Shown here: piece after piece, positions 24,728 through 33,193 of the stretch
Layout of the letters: every line of letters begins with the position of its first letter
Numbering within the stretch: the stretch's first letter is position 1
From: Actinoplanes missouriensis 431
Lineage (GTDB): Bacteria > Actinomycetota > Actinomycetes > Mycobacteriales > Micromonosporaceae
Assembly: GCF_000284295.1 (NCBI RefSeq)
Contig: NC_017093.1
Location: 3,968,001-4,032,000, forward strand
DNA length: 64,000 nt
Reading direction: 5' to 3'
Notes under the pieces: generated by a model
The model's input: the letters and a program-made list of their open reading frames with translations, nothing else
What the model was told of the DNA's origin: nothing
The model's database searches: none
Translations under genes and position numbers: made by a program

Positions 24728-26569
24728 TCAATGGGTGGAACCGTTCGGCCCGTACGCGGTGAAGAACTTGTCCCGGAAAGCGTTCATCGGCCACACCGGC
24801 GCGTCCGTCGCCGGCTTGAGCCCGTCGGTCCAGCCCCAGCTGTCGATCCGCTTGAGCACCGCCGGATCCTTGGCGACCACCGTGATCGGCACGTCATGGC
24901 TGGCGTTCTCACCGGAGATCACCTTGGACGGCTGATGATCACCGAGGAACACCAGCACGAGGTTGTCATCGCCGTACGTCTTGACCCAGTCAACAAGTGT
25001 CGTCAGCGTGTATTGAATTGACTTGCCGTACTCGGCGCGGACCTTCGACGTGCTGCCCCAGATGTCAGCCTTCTTCGTGCCGTTCGCGACGATCCCGTCA
25101 TAGACCGACCCGTCGCCCACCTTCTCCCAGTCCATGAACGACGGGATCGGCGCCCACGGCGTATGACTGGACACCAGCGGCATCTCCACCATGAGCGGCT
25201 GCCGGCCGGGCTTCGCGTACTCCAGTTCGGTGAACTTCTTCAACGTGTACTGATCGGGCATCGGCGCCCAGCTGAACTTCGGCCCCTGGTATCCGAGGTT
25301 CCGGCTGTCCCAGACCCGGTTGTAGCCGTAGAACTTCCCCTCCGGCCAGGCCCGGGTCGCACCAGGCATCACGCTCACGGTGTCCCATTGGGCACCCCGG
25401 AACGCGCTGGTCAGCGTGAGCCGGTCACTCGCGGTCAGGTTCCGGTACCGGCTCTGGTTGTTGATCCACAGGCCGGAGAGCAGCGTCGAGTGGGCGAGCC
25501 AGCTGCCGCCGCCGAAGGTCGGTGACGTGAGCCAGCCGCTGCGCGCCGCGAAGCCGGCCGCGGTGAGCTGTGCGGTGCCGCTGTCCAGGACGGCGTCGAC
25601 GCCGGGGGCCAGCTCGGGGGATTCGACAGCGTTGCGTCCGTAGCTCTCCACGAAGGTGAAGATGACGTCCTTGCCGGCCAGGCCGGTGAGCATCCGGTCG
25701 GCGGGGGTGTTCTTGAACGGGTCGTTCTTGATCTCTTTGGCGAAGGCGGCGCTGTTGGCGATGCCGGCCTTGGCCTGCCGGGCCCGGTCGTAGGCGTACG
25801 TCACGCTGCTGCGGGCCGCGATCGGCACCTTCGGGACGACCTGCACCCCCACCAGGAAGGCGGCGATCCAGGCGGCGGCGATACCGCTCGCGGTGTACGC
25901 GGAGATCCGCCGATGCCGCCCGATCAGCGACGTCACCCGCAGGACCGCCCAGGTGGTGAGGCTGAGCACGGCGATCGGCAGCAGCACGACGGCGGCGATC
26001 GCCCCGTACGCGGAGGCTTGGCCGTAGGAGTCGCGGATGAAGCCGTACGTGTCGTCGAAGAGGATCCAGTCGAGGACCGGGTCGAACGGGCGGTTGAGGA
26101 TCTCGAACCAGCCCATGTCCAGGGATTTCTCGACGATCAGCCAGCCGAGGGCGAGGCCGGCGACGGTGGCGAGGATGCGGCGGGGGCGGCGTGGCACCGC
26201 GATCAGCAGCGCGATGCCGAGGGCGGCCTCGATCGGGATGCGGGCGAAGCCGCCGACGGTGAGCCGTTTGAGCACGTTCGGATAGACGAGTGCGGCGAAG
26301 ACGATGACGCAGGCCAGGACGGTCAGGGCCAGCTGGAAACGCGGGTGGCCGAGCAGCCGACGTACCCGATGGGGCTCTTTCGGCGGCGAGGCCGCAGCTG
26401 AAAGATCCGAGGCCTCAGCTGAAAGATCCGAGGCAGGCGCTGAAAGATCCGAGGCGGGCGCGGTCTCCGAGGGGATCTCGGAGTCGGAAGCGGGCGGATC
26501 GGCGAGGTCTGTCGGCTGCACGTCATGGGGAACGGACAGCCCGCCGCGATGGTTCAAAACCGGTCTCAC
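24728..26569 (-). CDS. Membrane protein with sulfatase/LTA-synthase-like domain
   Basis: A 613-residue protein. A polar N-terminal region with three 7-residue repeats (ASDLSAx, residues 39-59) precedes four to five membrane segments between 75 and 255 and an extracytoplasmic alkaline-phosphatase-fold domain. Metal and nucleophile candidates are FVESYGRNAVES, the Thr/Ser-rich SPTFGGGSWLAHSTLLSG, and VFLGDHQPS near residue 560. This layout resembles phosphoglycerol transferases and lipoteichoic acid synthases, so envelope polymer or lipid modification is likely. There is no CxPxR motif, so it is not a client of the FGE. GTG 26569 is the start. Confidence 0.8.
   Translation of the reverse strand: MRPVLNHRGGLSVPHDVQPTDLADPPASDSEIPSETAPASDLSAPASDLSAEASDLSAAASPPKEPHRVRRLLGHPRFQLALTVLACVIVFAALVYPNVLKRLTVGGFARIPIEAALGIALLIAVPRRPRRILATVAGLALGWLIVEKSLDMGWFEILNRPFDPVLDWILFDDTYGFIRDSYGQASAYGAIAAVVLLPIAVLSLTTWAVLRVTSLIGRHRRISAYTASGIAAAWIAAFLVGVQVVPKVPIAARSSVTYAYDRARQAKAGIANSAAFAKEIKNDPFKNTPADRMLTGLAGKDVIFTFVESYGRNAVESPELAPGVDAVLDSGTAQLTAAGFAARSGWLTSPTFGGGSWLAHSTLLSGLWINNQSRYRNLTASDRLTLTSAFRGAQWDTVSVMPGATRAWPEGKFYGYNRVWDSRNLGYQGPKFSWAPMPDQYTLKKFTELEYAKPGRQPLMVEMPLVSSHTPWAPIPSFMDWEKVGDGSVYDGIVANGTKKADIWGSTSKVRAEYGKSIQYTLTTLVDWVKTYGDDNLVLVFLGDHQPSKVISGENASHDVPITVVAKDPAVLKRIDSWGWTDGLKPATDAPVWPMNAFRDKFFTAYGPNGSTH
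26391..26453. repeat. 21-bp in-frame tandem repeat in the sulfatase-like gene
   Basis: Three 21-bp copies (26391-26411, 26412-26432, 26433-26453) share the block GCTGAAAGATCCGAG. They encode the 7-residue repeats ASDLSAx on the minus strand in the cytoplasmic N-terminal tail. Confidence 0.9.
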
Positions 26570-26572
26570 CCC

Positions 26573-26602
26573 TTGCGTATCTCCTAGTTTAGCTATAGGA
26601 AT
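26573..26602 (+). promoter_or_regulatory. AT-rich promoter candidate for the LLM gene cluster
   Basis: TTGCGT (26573-26578) and TATAGGAATAAT (from 26594) lie 30-55 bp upstream of the first LLM gene. An imperfect inverted pair CCTA...TAGG surrounds the region. The 64-bp divergent gap must also hold the promoter of the sulfatase-like gene. Spacing is not ideal, so this is tentative. Confidence 0.3.
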
Positions 26603-26633
26603 AATGGCCTACGGCGTAACTGGAGGTTCCCGC

Positions 26634-27656
26634 ATGACACTGCAATTGGCTGTCGCCTTGGACGGGGACTCGTTCGCCGCCGCCGACTGGGTCGGCTGGG
26701 CGCGGCAGGCTGACGAGGCACTGCTCGACTTCGTGACCTTCGACGACCGGTTCGGGCGACGCGGGCCGGACGCCGTGCTGACCGCGGCCCGGGTCGCCCC
26801 GCTGACCCGCCACGTCGGGCTGGTCCCGGTCGCCACCACCACGCACACCGAGCCGTTTCACCTGTCCACGGCCCTGGCCACCCTCGACTACGCGAGCCGG
26901 GGCCGGGCCGGCTGGCAGGTGCGGATCTCCGGCGATCCGGCCGAGGCGGCGCTGCTCGGCCGGCGGCCGCCGCTCGGCGCCGACGAGCTGTTCGAGGAGG
27001 CCGTGGACGTGGTCGAGGTGGTGCGCCGGCTCTGGGACAGCTGGCAGGACGACGCGATCATCAAGGACGTCGCAACCGGGCGGTTCATCGACCGGGACCG
27101 GCTGCACTACATCGCGTTCGACGGCAGGTACTTCTCGGTGAAGGGCCCGTCGATCGTGCCGCGGCCGCCGCAGGGCCAGCCGGTGGTGGCCGCCCTCGCG
27201 CACGGCCCGGCGGCCTGGCAGTTCGCGGGCACGGCGGCCGATCTGGTGTTCATCACGCCGGCCGACGCCGGCGACGCCGCGAAGATCAAGTCCAGGCTGG
27301 ACCCGGAACTGAAGGTGTTCGCGGACATCGCGGTGTTCTTCGGACCGGGCGCGGCGCCGTCCGACGCGGCCGTCTTCACCGGTACGGTGCCGCAGCTCGC
27401 TGACCTGATCGGCGCCTGGGCCGGGTCCGGCATCGACGGCATCCGTCTGCGGCCCGGCCTGCTCGGCCGTGACCTCGGCGAGATCACCCGGGAGCTGGTG
27501 CCGGAGTTGCGCCGCCGCAGCCTGTTCGCGCCGTCGGCCGCCGTTACCCTGCGCGAGCGTCTGGGCCTGCCGGTCGCGATCAACCGTTACGAGCGGCCCG
27601 CTGCCTCCGGCGGCGCCGAGGGCGCCCCGCGCCCGGAGGGAGTCCCCGTTGCCTAA
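26634..27656 (+). CDS. LLM-class flavin-dependent oxidoreductase (first of cluster)
   Basis: A 340-residue luciferase-like oxidoreductase: MTLQLAVALDGDSFAAADW at the N-terminus, LDFVTFDDRFGRRG near 35, VGLVPVATTTHTEPFHLSTALATLDYASRGR near 65-95 and PRPPQGQPVVAALAHG near 180. It is the shortest of three neighbouring LLM genes. It probably works with the following nitrilotriacetate monooxygenase-like protein, whose start codon overlaps its stop region. ATG 26634 has GGAGG seven bases upstream; ATG 26604 is in frame but has a poorer context. Substrate unknown. Confidence 0.88.
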   Translation: MTLQLAVALDGDSFAAADWVGWARQADEALLDFVTFDDRFGRRGPDAVLTAARVAPLTRHVGLVPVATTTHTEPFHLSTALATLDYASRGRAGWQVRISGDPAEAALLGRRPPLGADELFEEAVDVVEVVRRLWDSWQDDAIIKDVATGRFIDRDRLHYIAFDGRYFSVKGPSIVPRPPQGQPVVAALAHGPAAWQFAGTAADLVFITPADAGDAAKIKSRLDPELKVFADIAVFFGPGAAPSDAAVFTGTVPQLADLIGAWAGSGIDGIRLRPGLLGRDLGEITRELVPELRRRSLFAPSAAVTLRERLGLPVAINRYERPAASGGAEGAPRPEGVPVA

Positions 27657-28926
27657 GCAGATCATCCTCGCCGCGCACTTCCCGGGCGTGAACAACACGA
27701 CGGTCTGGAGTGACAGCCGCTCCGGCAGCCAGATCGAGTTCGACTCCTTCGAACACCTGGCCCGGACCGCCGAGCGCGGCAGGTTCGACTTCTTCTTCCT
27801 CGCCGAGGGCCTCCGCCTGCGCGAGCAACGGGGGCTCATCCACGACCTGGACGTGGTCGGCCGGCCGGACACGCTGACGGTCCTGGCCGCCCTCGCCGCG
27901 GTCACCACCCACCTGGGCCTGGCCGGGACGCTGAACGCCACCTATCACGAGCCCTACGAGCTGGCCCGGCAGCTCGCCACCCTGGACCACCTGTCCGGCG
28001 GGCGAGCCGCGTGGAACGTGGTCACCTCGCCGGGGGCGTTCTTCGGGGAGAACTTCCGGCGCGGCGGGTTCCTCGACCATGCGGACCGGTACGTCCGGGC
28101 CGCCGAGTTCATCGAGGCCGCGCGGACGCTGTGGGACAGCGACGGCGGGGATTTCTCGATCACGTCGTCGCAGTTCGGCATCGCCGGCCGCTTCGGGGTC
28201 CCGCGCAGCCCGCAGGGGCACCCGGTCGTGCTCCAGGCCGGCGACTCCGAGGGCGGCCGCGAGCTGGCCGCCCGGCACGCCGACGCGATCTTCTCCCGGC
28301 ACCATCAGCTGGAGGACGCGCGGGTCTTCTACCGCGACGTCAAGCAGCGGGTGATCAGACACGGTCGCGACCCCGACAGCCTGAAGATCATTCCGGGCGT
28401 CTCGTACGTGCTCGGGGACAGCGACGCCGACGCCCAGGAGAAGGCGCACCACATCCGCCGTCAGCAGGTCAGCCCGCAGACGGCCATCCTGCTGCTGGAG
28501 CAGCTCTGGAACCGGGACCTCTCCGGCTACGACGCGGACGGGCCGCTGCCCGAGATCGACCCGCGGCTGGACGAGGACGACACGATCATCAAGGGCCGGG
28601 CCGGCATGTACCCGGACCGGCTGGCGACCGCCGCCGAGTGGCGGGCGCTCGCCGAGGCCAAGAAGCTGTCGATCCGCGACCTGATCATCGAGGTGACCGG
28701 GCGGCAGAACTTCATCGGCACGCCCGCGCGGGTCGCCGAGCAGCTCGACGAGTACGTCCAGACCGGCGCCTGCGACGGCTTCATCCTGGTTCCGCATCTG
28801 ACCCCGGCCGGCCTGGACGACTTCGTGGACCAGGTGGTCCCGCTGCTGCAGGAGCGCGGGGTCGTCCGGACCGAGTATTCCGGCGGCACCCTGCGCGACA
28901 ACCTCGGCCTTGCGAAAGGACGGTAA
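27649..28926 (+). CDS. NtaA/SnaA/DszA-family FMN-dependent monooxygenase
   Basis: A 425-residue monooxygenase of the nitrilotriacetate monooxygenase component A family (NtaA, SnaA, DszA/SoxA). Motifs include KQIILAAHFPGVNNTTVWSD, RGRFDFFFLAEGLRL, STLDHLSGGRAAWNVVTS-type sequence near 115, FFGENFRRGG and SPQGHPVVLQAGDSEGGREL. Family members oxidise amines, sulfones or related compounds with FMNH2 delivered by a separate reductase. The TTG start at 27649 is supported by GGAGGG and the alignment of the N-terminus. It overlaps the upstream stop by 8 bp. No flavin reductase gene is adjacent. Confidence 0.9.
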   Translation: MPKQIILAAHFPGVNNTTVWSDSRSGSQIEFDSFEHLARTAERGRFDFFFLAEGLRLREQRGLIHDLDVVGRPDTLTVLAALAAVTTHLGLAGTLNATYHEPYELARQLATLDHLSGGRAAWNVVTSPGAFFGENFRRGGFLDHADRYVRAAEFIEAARTLWDSDGGDFSITSSQFGIAGRFGVPRSPQGHPVVLQAGDSEGGRELAARHADAIFSRHHQLEDARVFYRDVKQRVIRHGRDPDSLKIIPGVSYVLGDSDADAQEKAHHIRRQQVSPQTAILLLEQLWNRDLSGYDADGPLPEIDPRLDEDDTIIKGRAGMYPDRLATAAEWRALAEAKKLSIRDLIIEVTGRQNFIGTPARVAEQLDEYVQTGACDGFILVPHLTPAGLDDFVDQVVPLLQERGVVRTEYSGGTLRDNLGLAKGR

Positions 28927-28932
28927 GCCACC

Positions 28933-30054
28933 ATGTCCGTTCCCCTCTCCGTCCTCGACCTGTCGCCGCTCGTCTCCGGGGACGACGGCCCCGCCGACGC
29001 CCTGCGCCGGACCCTCGACCTGGCCCGCAACGCCGAACAGTTCGGCTACCACCGGTACTGGGTCGCCGAGCACCACTTCACCCCCGGCGTCGCCAGCTCC
29101 CAGCCGGCGCTGTTGCTCGGCCAGATCGCGGCCGTCACCGACAACATCCGCCTCGGCTCCGGCGCGGTGCAGACCGGCCACCAGACCGCACTGACCATCG
29201 TGGAGCAGTTCGGTCTGCTCGACGCCCTCTACCCGGGCCGCTTCGACCTCGGCATCGGCCGCTCCGGCCAGGCCAAGAACGAGGTGCTGCGGGAGGAGGC
29301 GAAGCACGCCGAGCCGCAGGAGGAACGGATCGTCGACGGCCTGCTCATCCCGAAGCCGTTCTCCTGGGCCCCGATCTTCGCCTCCCAGCGGACCGCCCTC
29401 GCATCGAGCCTGCTCACCCTGCCCGGAGCGTCGTCACTGCCGCTGAACGAGGTCCTCGACCAGATCGTCGCGCTGCTCGCCGGACCGGTCGGCGACGGCG
29501 AGGGCAACGAGGTGACCGCGGTGCCCGGCGCCGGCGCCGACCTCGAGGTGTGGCTGCTCGGCTCCAGCGGCGGCGAGAGCGCCCGGACGGCCGGCGCCCG
29601 GGGACTGCCGTTCGCCGCGAACTATCACGTCGCACCGGCCAAGGTCCTCGAGGCCGCTGACGCGTACCGGGAGAGCTTTGTGCCCTCGGCGACGCTGAGC
29701 GCGCCGCGCCTGATGGTCTCGGCCGACGTCCTGGTCGCGGAGGACGACGAGACGGCGCGGCGCCTGGCGGCGCCGTTCGCCAGGTGGGTGCACAGCATCC
29801 GGACCGGGTTCGGCGCGGTGCCGTTCCCCAGCATCGAGGAGGCCGACGGGTACGCCTGGACGGCCGAAGCCCGTGCGCTGGTGGCCGACCGGGTCGACAC
29901 GCAGTTCGTCGGCTCGCCGCAGACGGTAGCCGAACGGCTGCGCACCCTGCAGCGGGTGACCGGCGCCGACGAACTGCTGATCACGACGATCGCCCACCGG
30001 CACGCCGATCGGGTCCGCTCCTACGAGCTGCTGGCCAAGGAGTGGCACGGCTAG
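28933..30054 (+). CDS. LLM-class flavin-dependent oxidoreductase (MsnO8-like)
   Basis: A 373-residue protein of the MsnO8-like LLM subfamily: VPLSVLDLSPLVSGDD at the start, GYHRYWVAEHHFTPGVASSQPALLLGQIA near residues 40-70, RLGSGAVQTGHQTALTIVEQFGLLDALYPGRF and IGRSGQAKNEVL. C-terminal LLITTIAHRHADRVRSYELLA is typical. It sits 6 bp after the NtaA-like gene with AAAGGACGG as ribosome site, so the three LLM genes form one operon. Its role is probably oxidation of related small substrates. Confidence 0.88.
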   Translation: MSVPLSVLDLSPLVSGDDGPADALRRTLDLARNAEQFGYHRYWVAEHHFTPGVASSQPALLLGQIAAVTDNIRLGSGAVQTGHQTALTIVEQFGLLDALYPGRFDLGIGRSGQAKNEVLREEAKHAEPQEERIVDGLLIPKPFSWAPIFASQRTALASSLLTLPGASSLPLNEVLDQIVALLAGPVGDGEGNEVTAVPGAGADLEVWLLGSSGGESARTAGARGLPFAANYHVAPAKVLEAADAYRESFVPSATLSAPRLMVSADVLVAEDDETARRLAAPFARWVHSIRTGFGAVPFPSIEEADGYAWTAEARALVADRVDTQFVGSPQTVAERLRTLQRVTGADELLITTIAHRHADRVRSYELLAKEWHG

Positions 30055-30073
30055 ACTCTGTTTCCAGGAAGGC

Positions 30074-31015
30074 TTAGACGGTCAGCACGATCTTCCCGCG
30101 GGTCCGGCCGGTCTCCAGCGCCCGGTGCGCCTCACCGGCCCGGTCCAGCGGAAAGACCTCGGCCACCTCGACCCGCACCACACCGGCGTCGATCAGCCGG
30201 CCGATCTCGGCGAGAGCCGGGCCGTCCGACTCCACCAGGAACGGGATCGCCGACTTCCCGGACCGTCCCGCCGCCTCGACGATGCTGCCCGCCACCCCGG
30301 ACGGCACCGCGATCAGCAGACCGCCGGGCGTCAGGGTCTCCAGCGACCGCAGCCCGGTCTCCTCGTCGCCGACCAGGTCGATCACGAGATCCACGTCGCG
30401 GACGGCGTCCTCGAACCGCACGGCGGTGTAGTCCACCACCTCGTCGGCGCCGATCGACCGCAGCCACGCGTGCTTCCCGGACCGGGCGGTCCCGATCACG
30501 TGGGCGCCGAGGTGCTTGGCGAACTGCACCGCGAAGTGCCCCACCCCGCCGGCCGCGGCGTGGATGAGCACGCGCTGACCGGGCTTGACCGTGGTGGCGG
30601 CGGTCAGCGCCTGCCACGCCGTCAGCGCCGCGAGCGGCACCGCCGCGGACGCCTCATGACTGATCGACAGCGGTCGCCGAGCGAAGTGACGTGACGGCGC
30701 CGTCACGTATTCGGCGTAGCCGCCGGCTTGCCGCGGGAACCACGGCATCCCGTAGACCTCGTCGCCCGGCTTCAGCGTGTGCACGCCGAATCCGACAGCC
30801 TCGACGACGCCCGACACGTCCCAGCCCAGGATGAACGGCGGCTCCCCGAGCACGCCCGCCATTCCACCGCCCTCGCGCGTCTTCACGTCGACCGGGTTGA
30901 GGCCCGCCGCGACGACGCGGACGAGGACCTCGGTGGGCAGTGGCTCCGGCCGTGGCACCTCGGCCACCTGGAGAACCTCGGCGCCGCCGAACCGCTGCTG
31001 GGTGATCGCTCGCAT
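30074..31015 (-). CDS. Quinone oxidoreductase-like medium-chain dehydrogenase
   Basis: A 313-residue NADPH-dependent MDR protein without zinc ligands. It begins MRAITQQRFGGAEVLQVAEV, has VRVVAAGLNPVDVKTREGGGMAG near 35-55, the nucleotide-binding motif HAAAGGVGHFAVQFAKHLGA near 151-170, and ends EVFPLDRAGEAHRALETGRT. It should reduce quinones or enones. It is divergent from an HxlR regulator, copying the architecture of the QorB-like/HxlR pair at 14.9-16.3 kb but with an unrelated reductase fold. It converges on the LLM operon with a 19-bp gap. Confidence 0.92.
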   Translation of the reverse strand: MRAITQQRFGGAEVLQVAEVPRPEPLPTEVLVRVVAAGLNPVDVKTREGGGMAGVLGEPPFILGWDVSGVVEAVGFGVHTLKPGDEVYGMPWFPRQAGGYAEYVTAPSRHFARRPLSISHEASAAVPLAALTAWQALTAATTVKPGQRVLIHAAAGGVGHFAVQFAKHLGAHVIGTARSGKHAWLRSIGADEVVDYTAVRFEDAVRDVDLVIDLVGDEETGLRSLETLTPGGLLIAVPSGVAGSIVEAAGRSGKSAIPFLVESDGPALAEIGRLIDAGVVRVEVAEVFPLDRAGEAHRALETGRTRGKIVLTV

Positions 31016-31065
31016 GACAGTGAACCTCTCTCTCGTGACAACGCGCTGAAGCTATCCCCGAGGTG

Positions 31066-31089
31066 GTAGTTACCCGCAAGAGCTACTAC
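31066..31089. promoter_or_regulatory. Candidate HxlR operator upstream of the quinone oxidoreductase
   Basis: GTAGT (31066-31070) and ACTAC (31085-31089) form an inverted repeat with a 14-bp spacer in the 104-bp divergent gap. AT-rich sequence (CTACTACTATCC) follows, suitable for the promoter of the regulator gene. Confidence 0.45.
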
Positions 31090-31119
31090 TATCCGAAGGG
31101 AAGTAAGGAGCTCACGACC

Positions 31120-31491
31120 ATGCCGACCGCCTGTGCCACCGGTCATCACGACCACCATGACGTCTACGCCCAGCTGTGCCCCTGCCGGCACCTGCTCGAC
31201 CTGATCGCCAACAAGTGGACCACCCTCGCGGTCGGCGCCCTGGAGGACGGGCCGCAGCGCTTCGGCGTCCTGCAGCGCACGCTCGAGGGCGTCAGCCCGA
31301 AAGTGCTCACCCAGACGCTGCGCCGCATGGAGGAGGCCGGCCTGGTCACCAGGACGGTCTACCCGGCGGTGCCGCTGCACGTGGAGTACGAGCTGACCGA
31401 GGTCGGTCACAGCCTCAACGTGCCGTTGCGAGCCTTGCGCCACTGGGCCGAGAACCATCTCGACGAGACCCGGGTCGTTTCCCCCGGATGA
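31120..31491 (+). CDS. HxlR-family transcriptional regulator
   Basis: A 123-residue winged-helix regulator. An unusual N-terminal GHHDHHDVYAQLCPC segment combines a His cluster with two cysteines. Then come LLDLIANKWTTLAVGALEDG, FGVLQRTLEGVSPKVLTQTL (recognition helix) and VEYELTEVG (wing). The CPC pair could sense quinones or oxidants; metal binding by the His/Cys tail is also possible. ATG 31120 has AAGGAG nine bases upstream. It probably controls the divergent oxidoreductase. Confidence 0.9.
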   Translation: MPTACATGHHDHHDVYAQLCPCRHLLDLIANKWTTLAVGALEDGPQRFGVLQRTLEGVSPKVLTQTLRRMEEAGLVTRTVYPAVPLHVEYELTEVGHSLNVPLRALRHWAENHLDETRVVSPG

Positions 31492-31546
31492 TTGACGGAT
31501 CCGGATCCTGCCCGGCTGCCGGGCCGGACCACGCCACCATCAGCGT

Positions 31547-32476
31547 GTGGAGTTACGGCAGCTGAGCTACGTGGAGGCGGTGGCCCGTTACGGCGGGTTC
31601 ACCCGGGCGGCCGAACGACTGCACGTCGCCCAGTCCGCGGTGTCCGCCCAGATCAAGGCCCTGGAGGCGGAGCTCGGGCTGGCGCTGTTCGCCCGTACCA
31701 CCCGGCGGGTGGCGCTGACCCCGGCGGGGGAGCTGTTCGTGGCGCGGGCGCGGCGCGTCCTCGCCGAACTCGACGGCGCGCGGACCGAGATCCACGAGAT
31801 CACGTCGGTGGTGCACGGCCGGGTCAGCATCGGGGCGACGGCGGCGCTCGGACCGTACGATCTGCCGCAGGCCCTGACCCGCTTCCGTGACCGCTTCCCC
31901 GGGATCGCGGTGCGCCTGCGCAGCGGCCTGGTGACCGGCCTGCTCGGCGCGCTCGACGAGGGTGAGCTGGACCTGGTGGTCGGCCCGGTGCACGCCGATC
32001 TCCCGCCGCGGTTCGACGCGCTGCCGCTCGCCGACGAACACCTGCTGCTCGCCCTCCCGATCGGCCACGCGCTGTCCCGCGCCGGCCGGCTGACGCTGGG
32101 CGAGGCGCGCGACGAGCCGTTCGTCAGCCTGCCGCCGGGCAGCGGGCTGCGCTGGATCCTGGAGGACGCGGCCCGCTCGGCGGGTTTCACGCCCCGGGTC
32201 GAGTTCGAGACCGCGAGCCCGGCCGGCATCCGCGATCTCGTGGCGGCCGGACTCGGCGTGGGATTGTTGTCGAAATCGGTCGCCGAGGCGCCGGGGCCGG
32301 CCATCACGATCCGCAGCCTGCACCCGGCGCCCGTTCATCCGCCGATCGGCGTGATGCACTCCCGGGACCGGCCGCTGAGCCCGGCCGCCCAGTCCTGCCG
32401 GCACCATCTCGTCGAGGTGGCGGGCCTCCAGCCCGACCCGTCGCACCGCCCCGACCCCACCGAAGAGCCTCTGTGA
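31547..32476 (+). CDS. LysR-family transcriptional regulator
   Basis: A 309-residue LysR regulator. The N-terminal HTH is MELRQLSYVEAVARYGGFTR, then AAERLHVAQSAVSAQIKALE (to about residue 40), followed by ARTTRRVALTPAGELFVARAR and a two-lobed effector domain. The GTG start is 55 bp after the HxlR stop. The effector is unknown. Its position between the LLM/oxidoreductase genes and the amino acid transporter makes either a candidate target. Confidence 0.92.
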   Translation: MELRQLSYVEAVARYGGFTRAAERLHVAQSAVSAQIKALEAELGLALFARTTRRVALTPAGELFVARARRVLAELDGARTEIHEITSVVHGRVSIGATAALGPYDLPQALTRFRDRFPGIAVRLRSGLVTGLLGALDEGELDLVVGPVHADLPPRFDALPLADEHLLLALPIGHALSRAGRLTLGEARDEPFVSLPPGSGLRWILEDAARSAGFTPRVEFETASPAGIRDLVAAGLGVGLLSKSVAEAPGPAITIRSLHPAPVHPPIGVMHSRDRPLSPAAQSCRHHLVEVAGLQPDPSHRPDPTEEPL

Positions 32477-32497
32477 CCCGGTCCGTCCCGGGCCTTC

Positions 32498-33193
32498 TCA
32501 GCTCAGCCGGCGGTACGCCGTGAAATCCGTCTGCTTCCGCAGCTCGAATCCGATCGACTCATACAGCCGGATCGCCGTGACGTTGGCCGCCGACGTGTGC
32601 AGGAACGGCGTCTCCCCGCGCTCCCGGATCCCGGCCGCCACCGCCCGGACCAGCCGCGTCGCCAGCCCCCGGCCCCGATGAGCCGGATCCGTGCAGACCG
32701 CGCTGATCTCCGTCCATCCGGCCGGGTGCAGGCGCTCCCCGGCCATCGCGATCAACGCGCCCGCGGGGGAACGCAGCCCCAGATAGGCGCCCAGCTCCAC
32801 GGTCCGCCGCAGATAGGGCCCGGGCCGGGTCCGCTCGATCAGATCGAGGATCTCCGGCACGTCCCCGGCGCCGAGCCGGTACGCGTCCGGCGACGGCGAC
32901 GCCCGCAGCGCCACGTCGACCAGCTGGACACCGGGAATGCTCCCGGCGACCTCCCAGCCCCGGTACGCGACCCCGCCCGCCCCGGCGATCGTCACCGCCG
33001 CACCCGGCTCGACCAGCGCGGTCAGGTCGTCCCACGCCTGCGGATCCGCCGGATCGGCGAGCGCGTGGAAGGGCGCGACGTCGGACTGGTAGCGCGCCGC
33101 CTGCCCGTGGAGCACCGCGAACCGTGCGTGCGCTCCGGCAAGCGACGACCACGCCGGGTTGTCCAGGACGGACGCGACGACCGCGCCCGTCAC
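32498..33193 (-). CDS. GNAT-family N-acetyltransferase
   Basis: A 231-residue acetyltransferase. The C-terminal GNAT core has ISAVCTDPAHRGRGLATRLVRAV (acetyl-CoA motif A, near residues 160-180) and ANVTAIRLYESIGFELR near 205. The N-terminal 90 residues form an extra domain seen in FR47-like members. The GTG start at 33193 overlaps the transporter substrate-binding gene by 4 bp (GTGA), so it is the last gene of the transport operon and may acetylate the imported compound or an analogue. Confidence 0.88.
   Translation of the reverse strand: MTGAVVASVLDNPAWSSLAGAHARFAVLHGQAARYQSDVAPFHALADPADPQAWDDLTALVEPGAAVTIAGAGGVAYRGWEVAGSIPGVQLVDVALRASPSPDAYRLGAGDVPEILDLIERTRPGPYLRRTVELGAYLGLRSPAGALIAMAGERLHPAGWTEISAVCTDPAHRGRGLATRLVRAVAAGIRERGETPFLHTSAANVTAIRLYESIGFELRKQTDFTAYRRLS

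Noticed and set aside
24728..26569. Sulfatase-like protein as substrate of the FGE at 1963
   Set aside because: No CxPxR or SxPxR motif at the nucleophile position; the sequence there is Thr/Ser-rich as in phosphoglycerol transferases.
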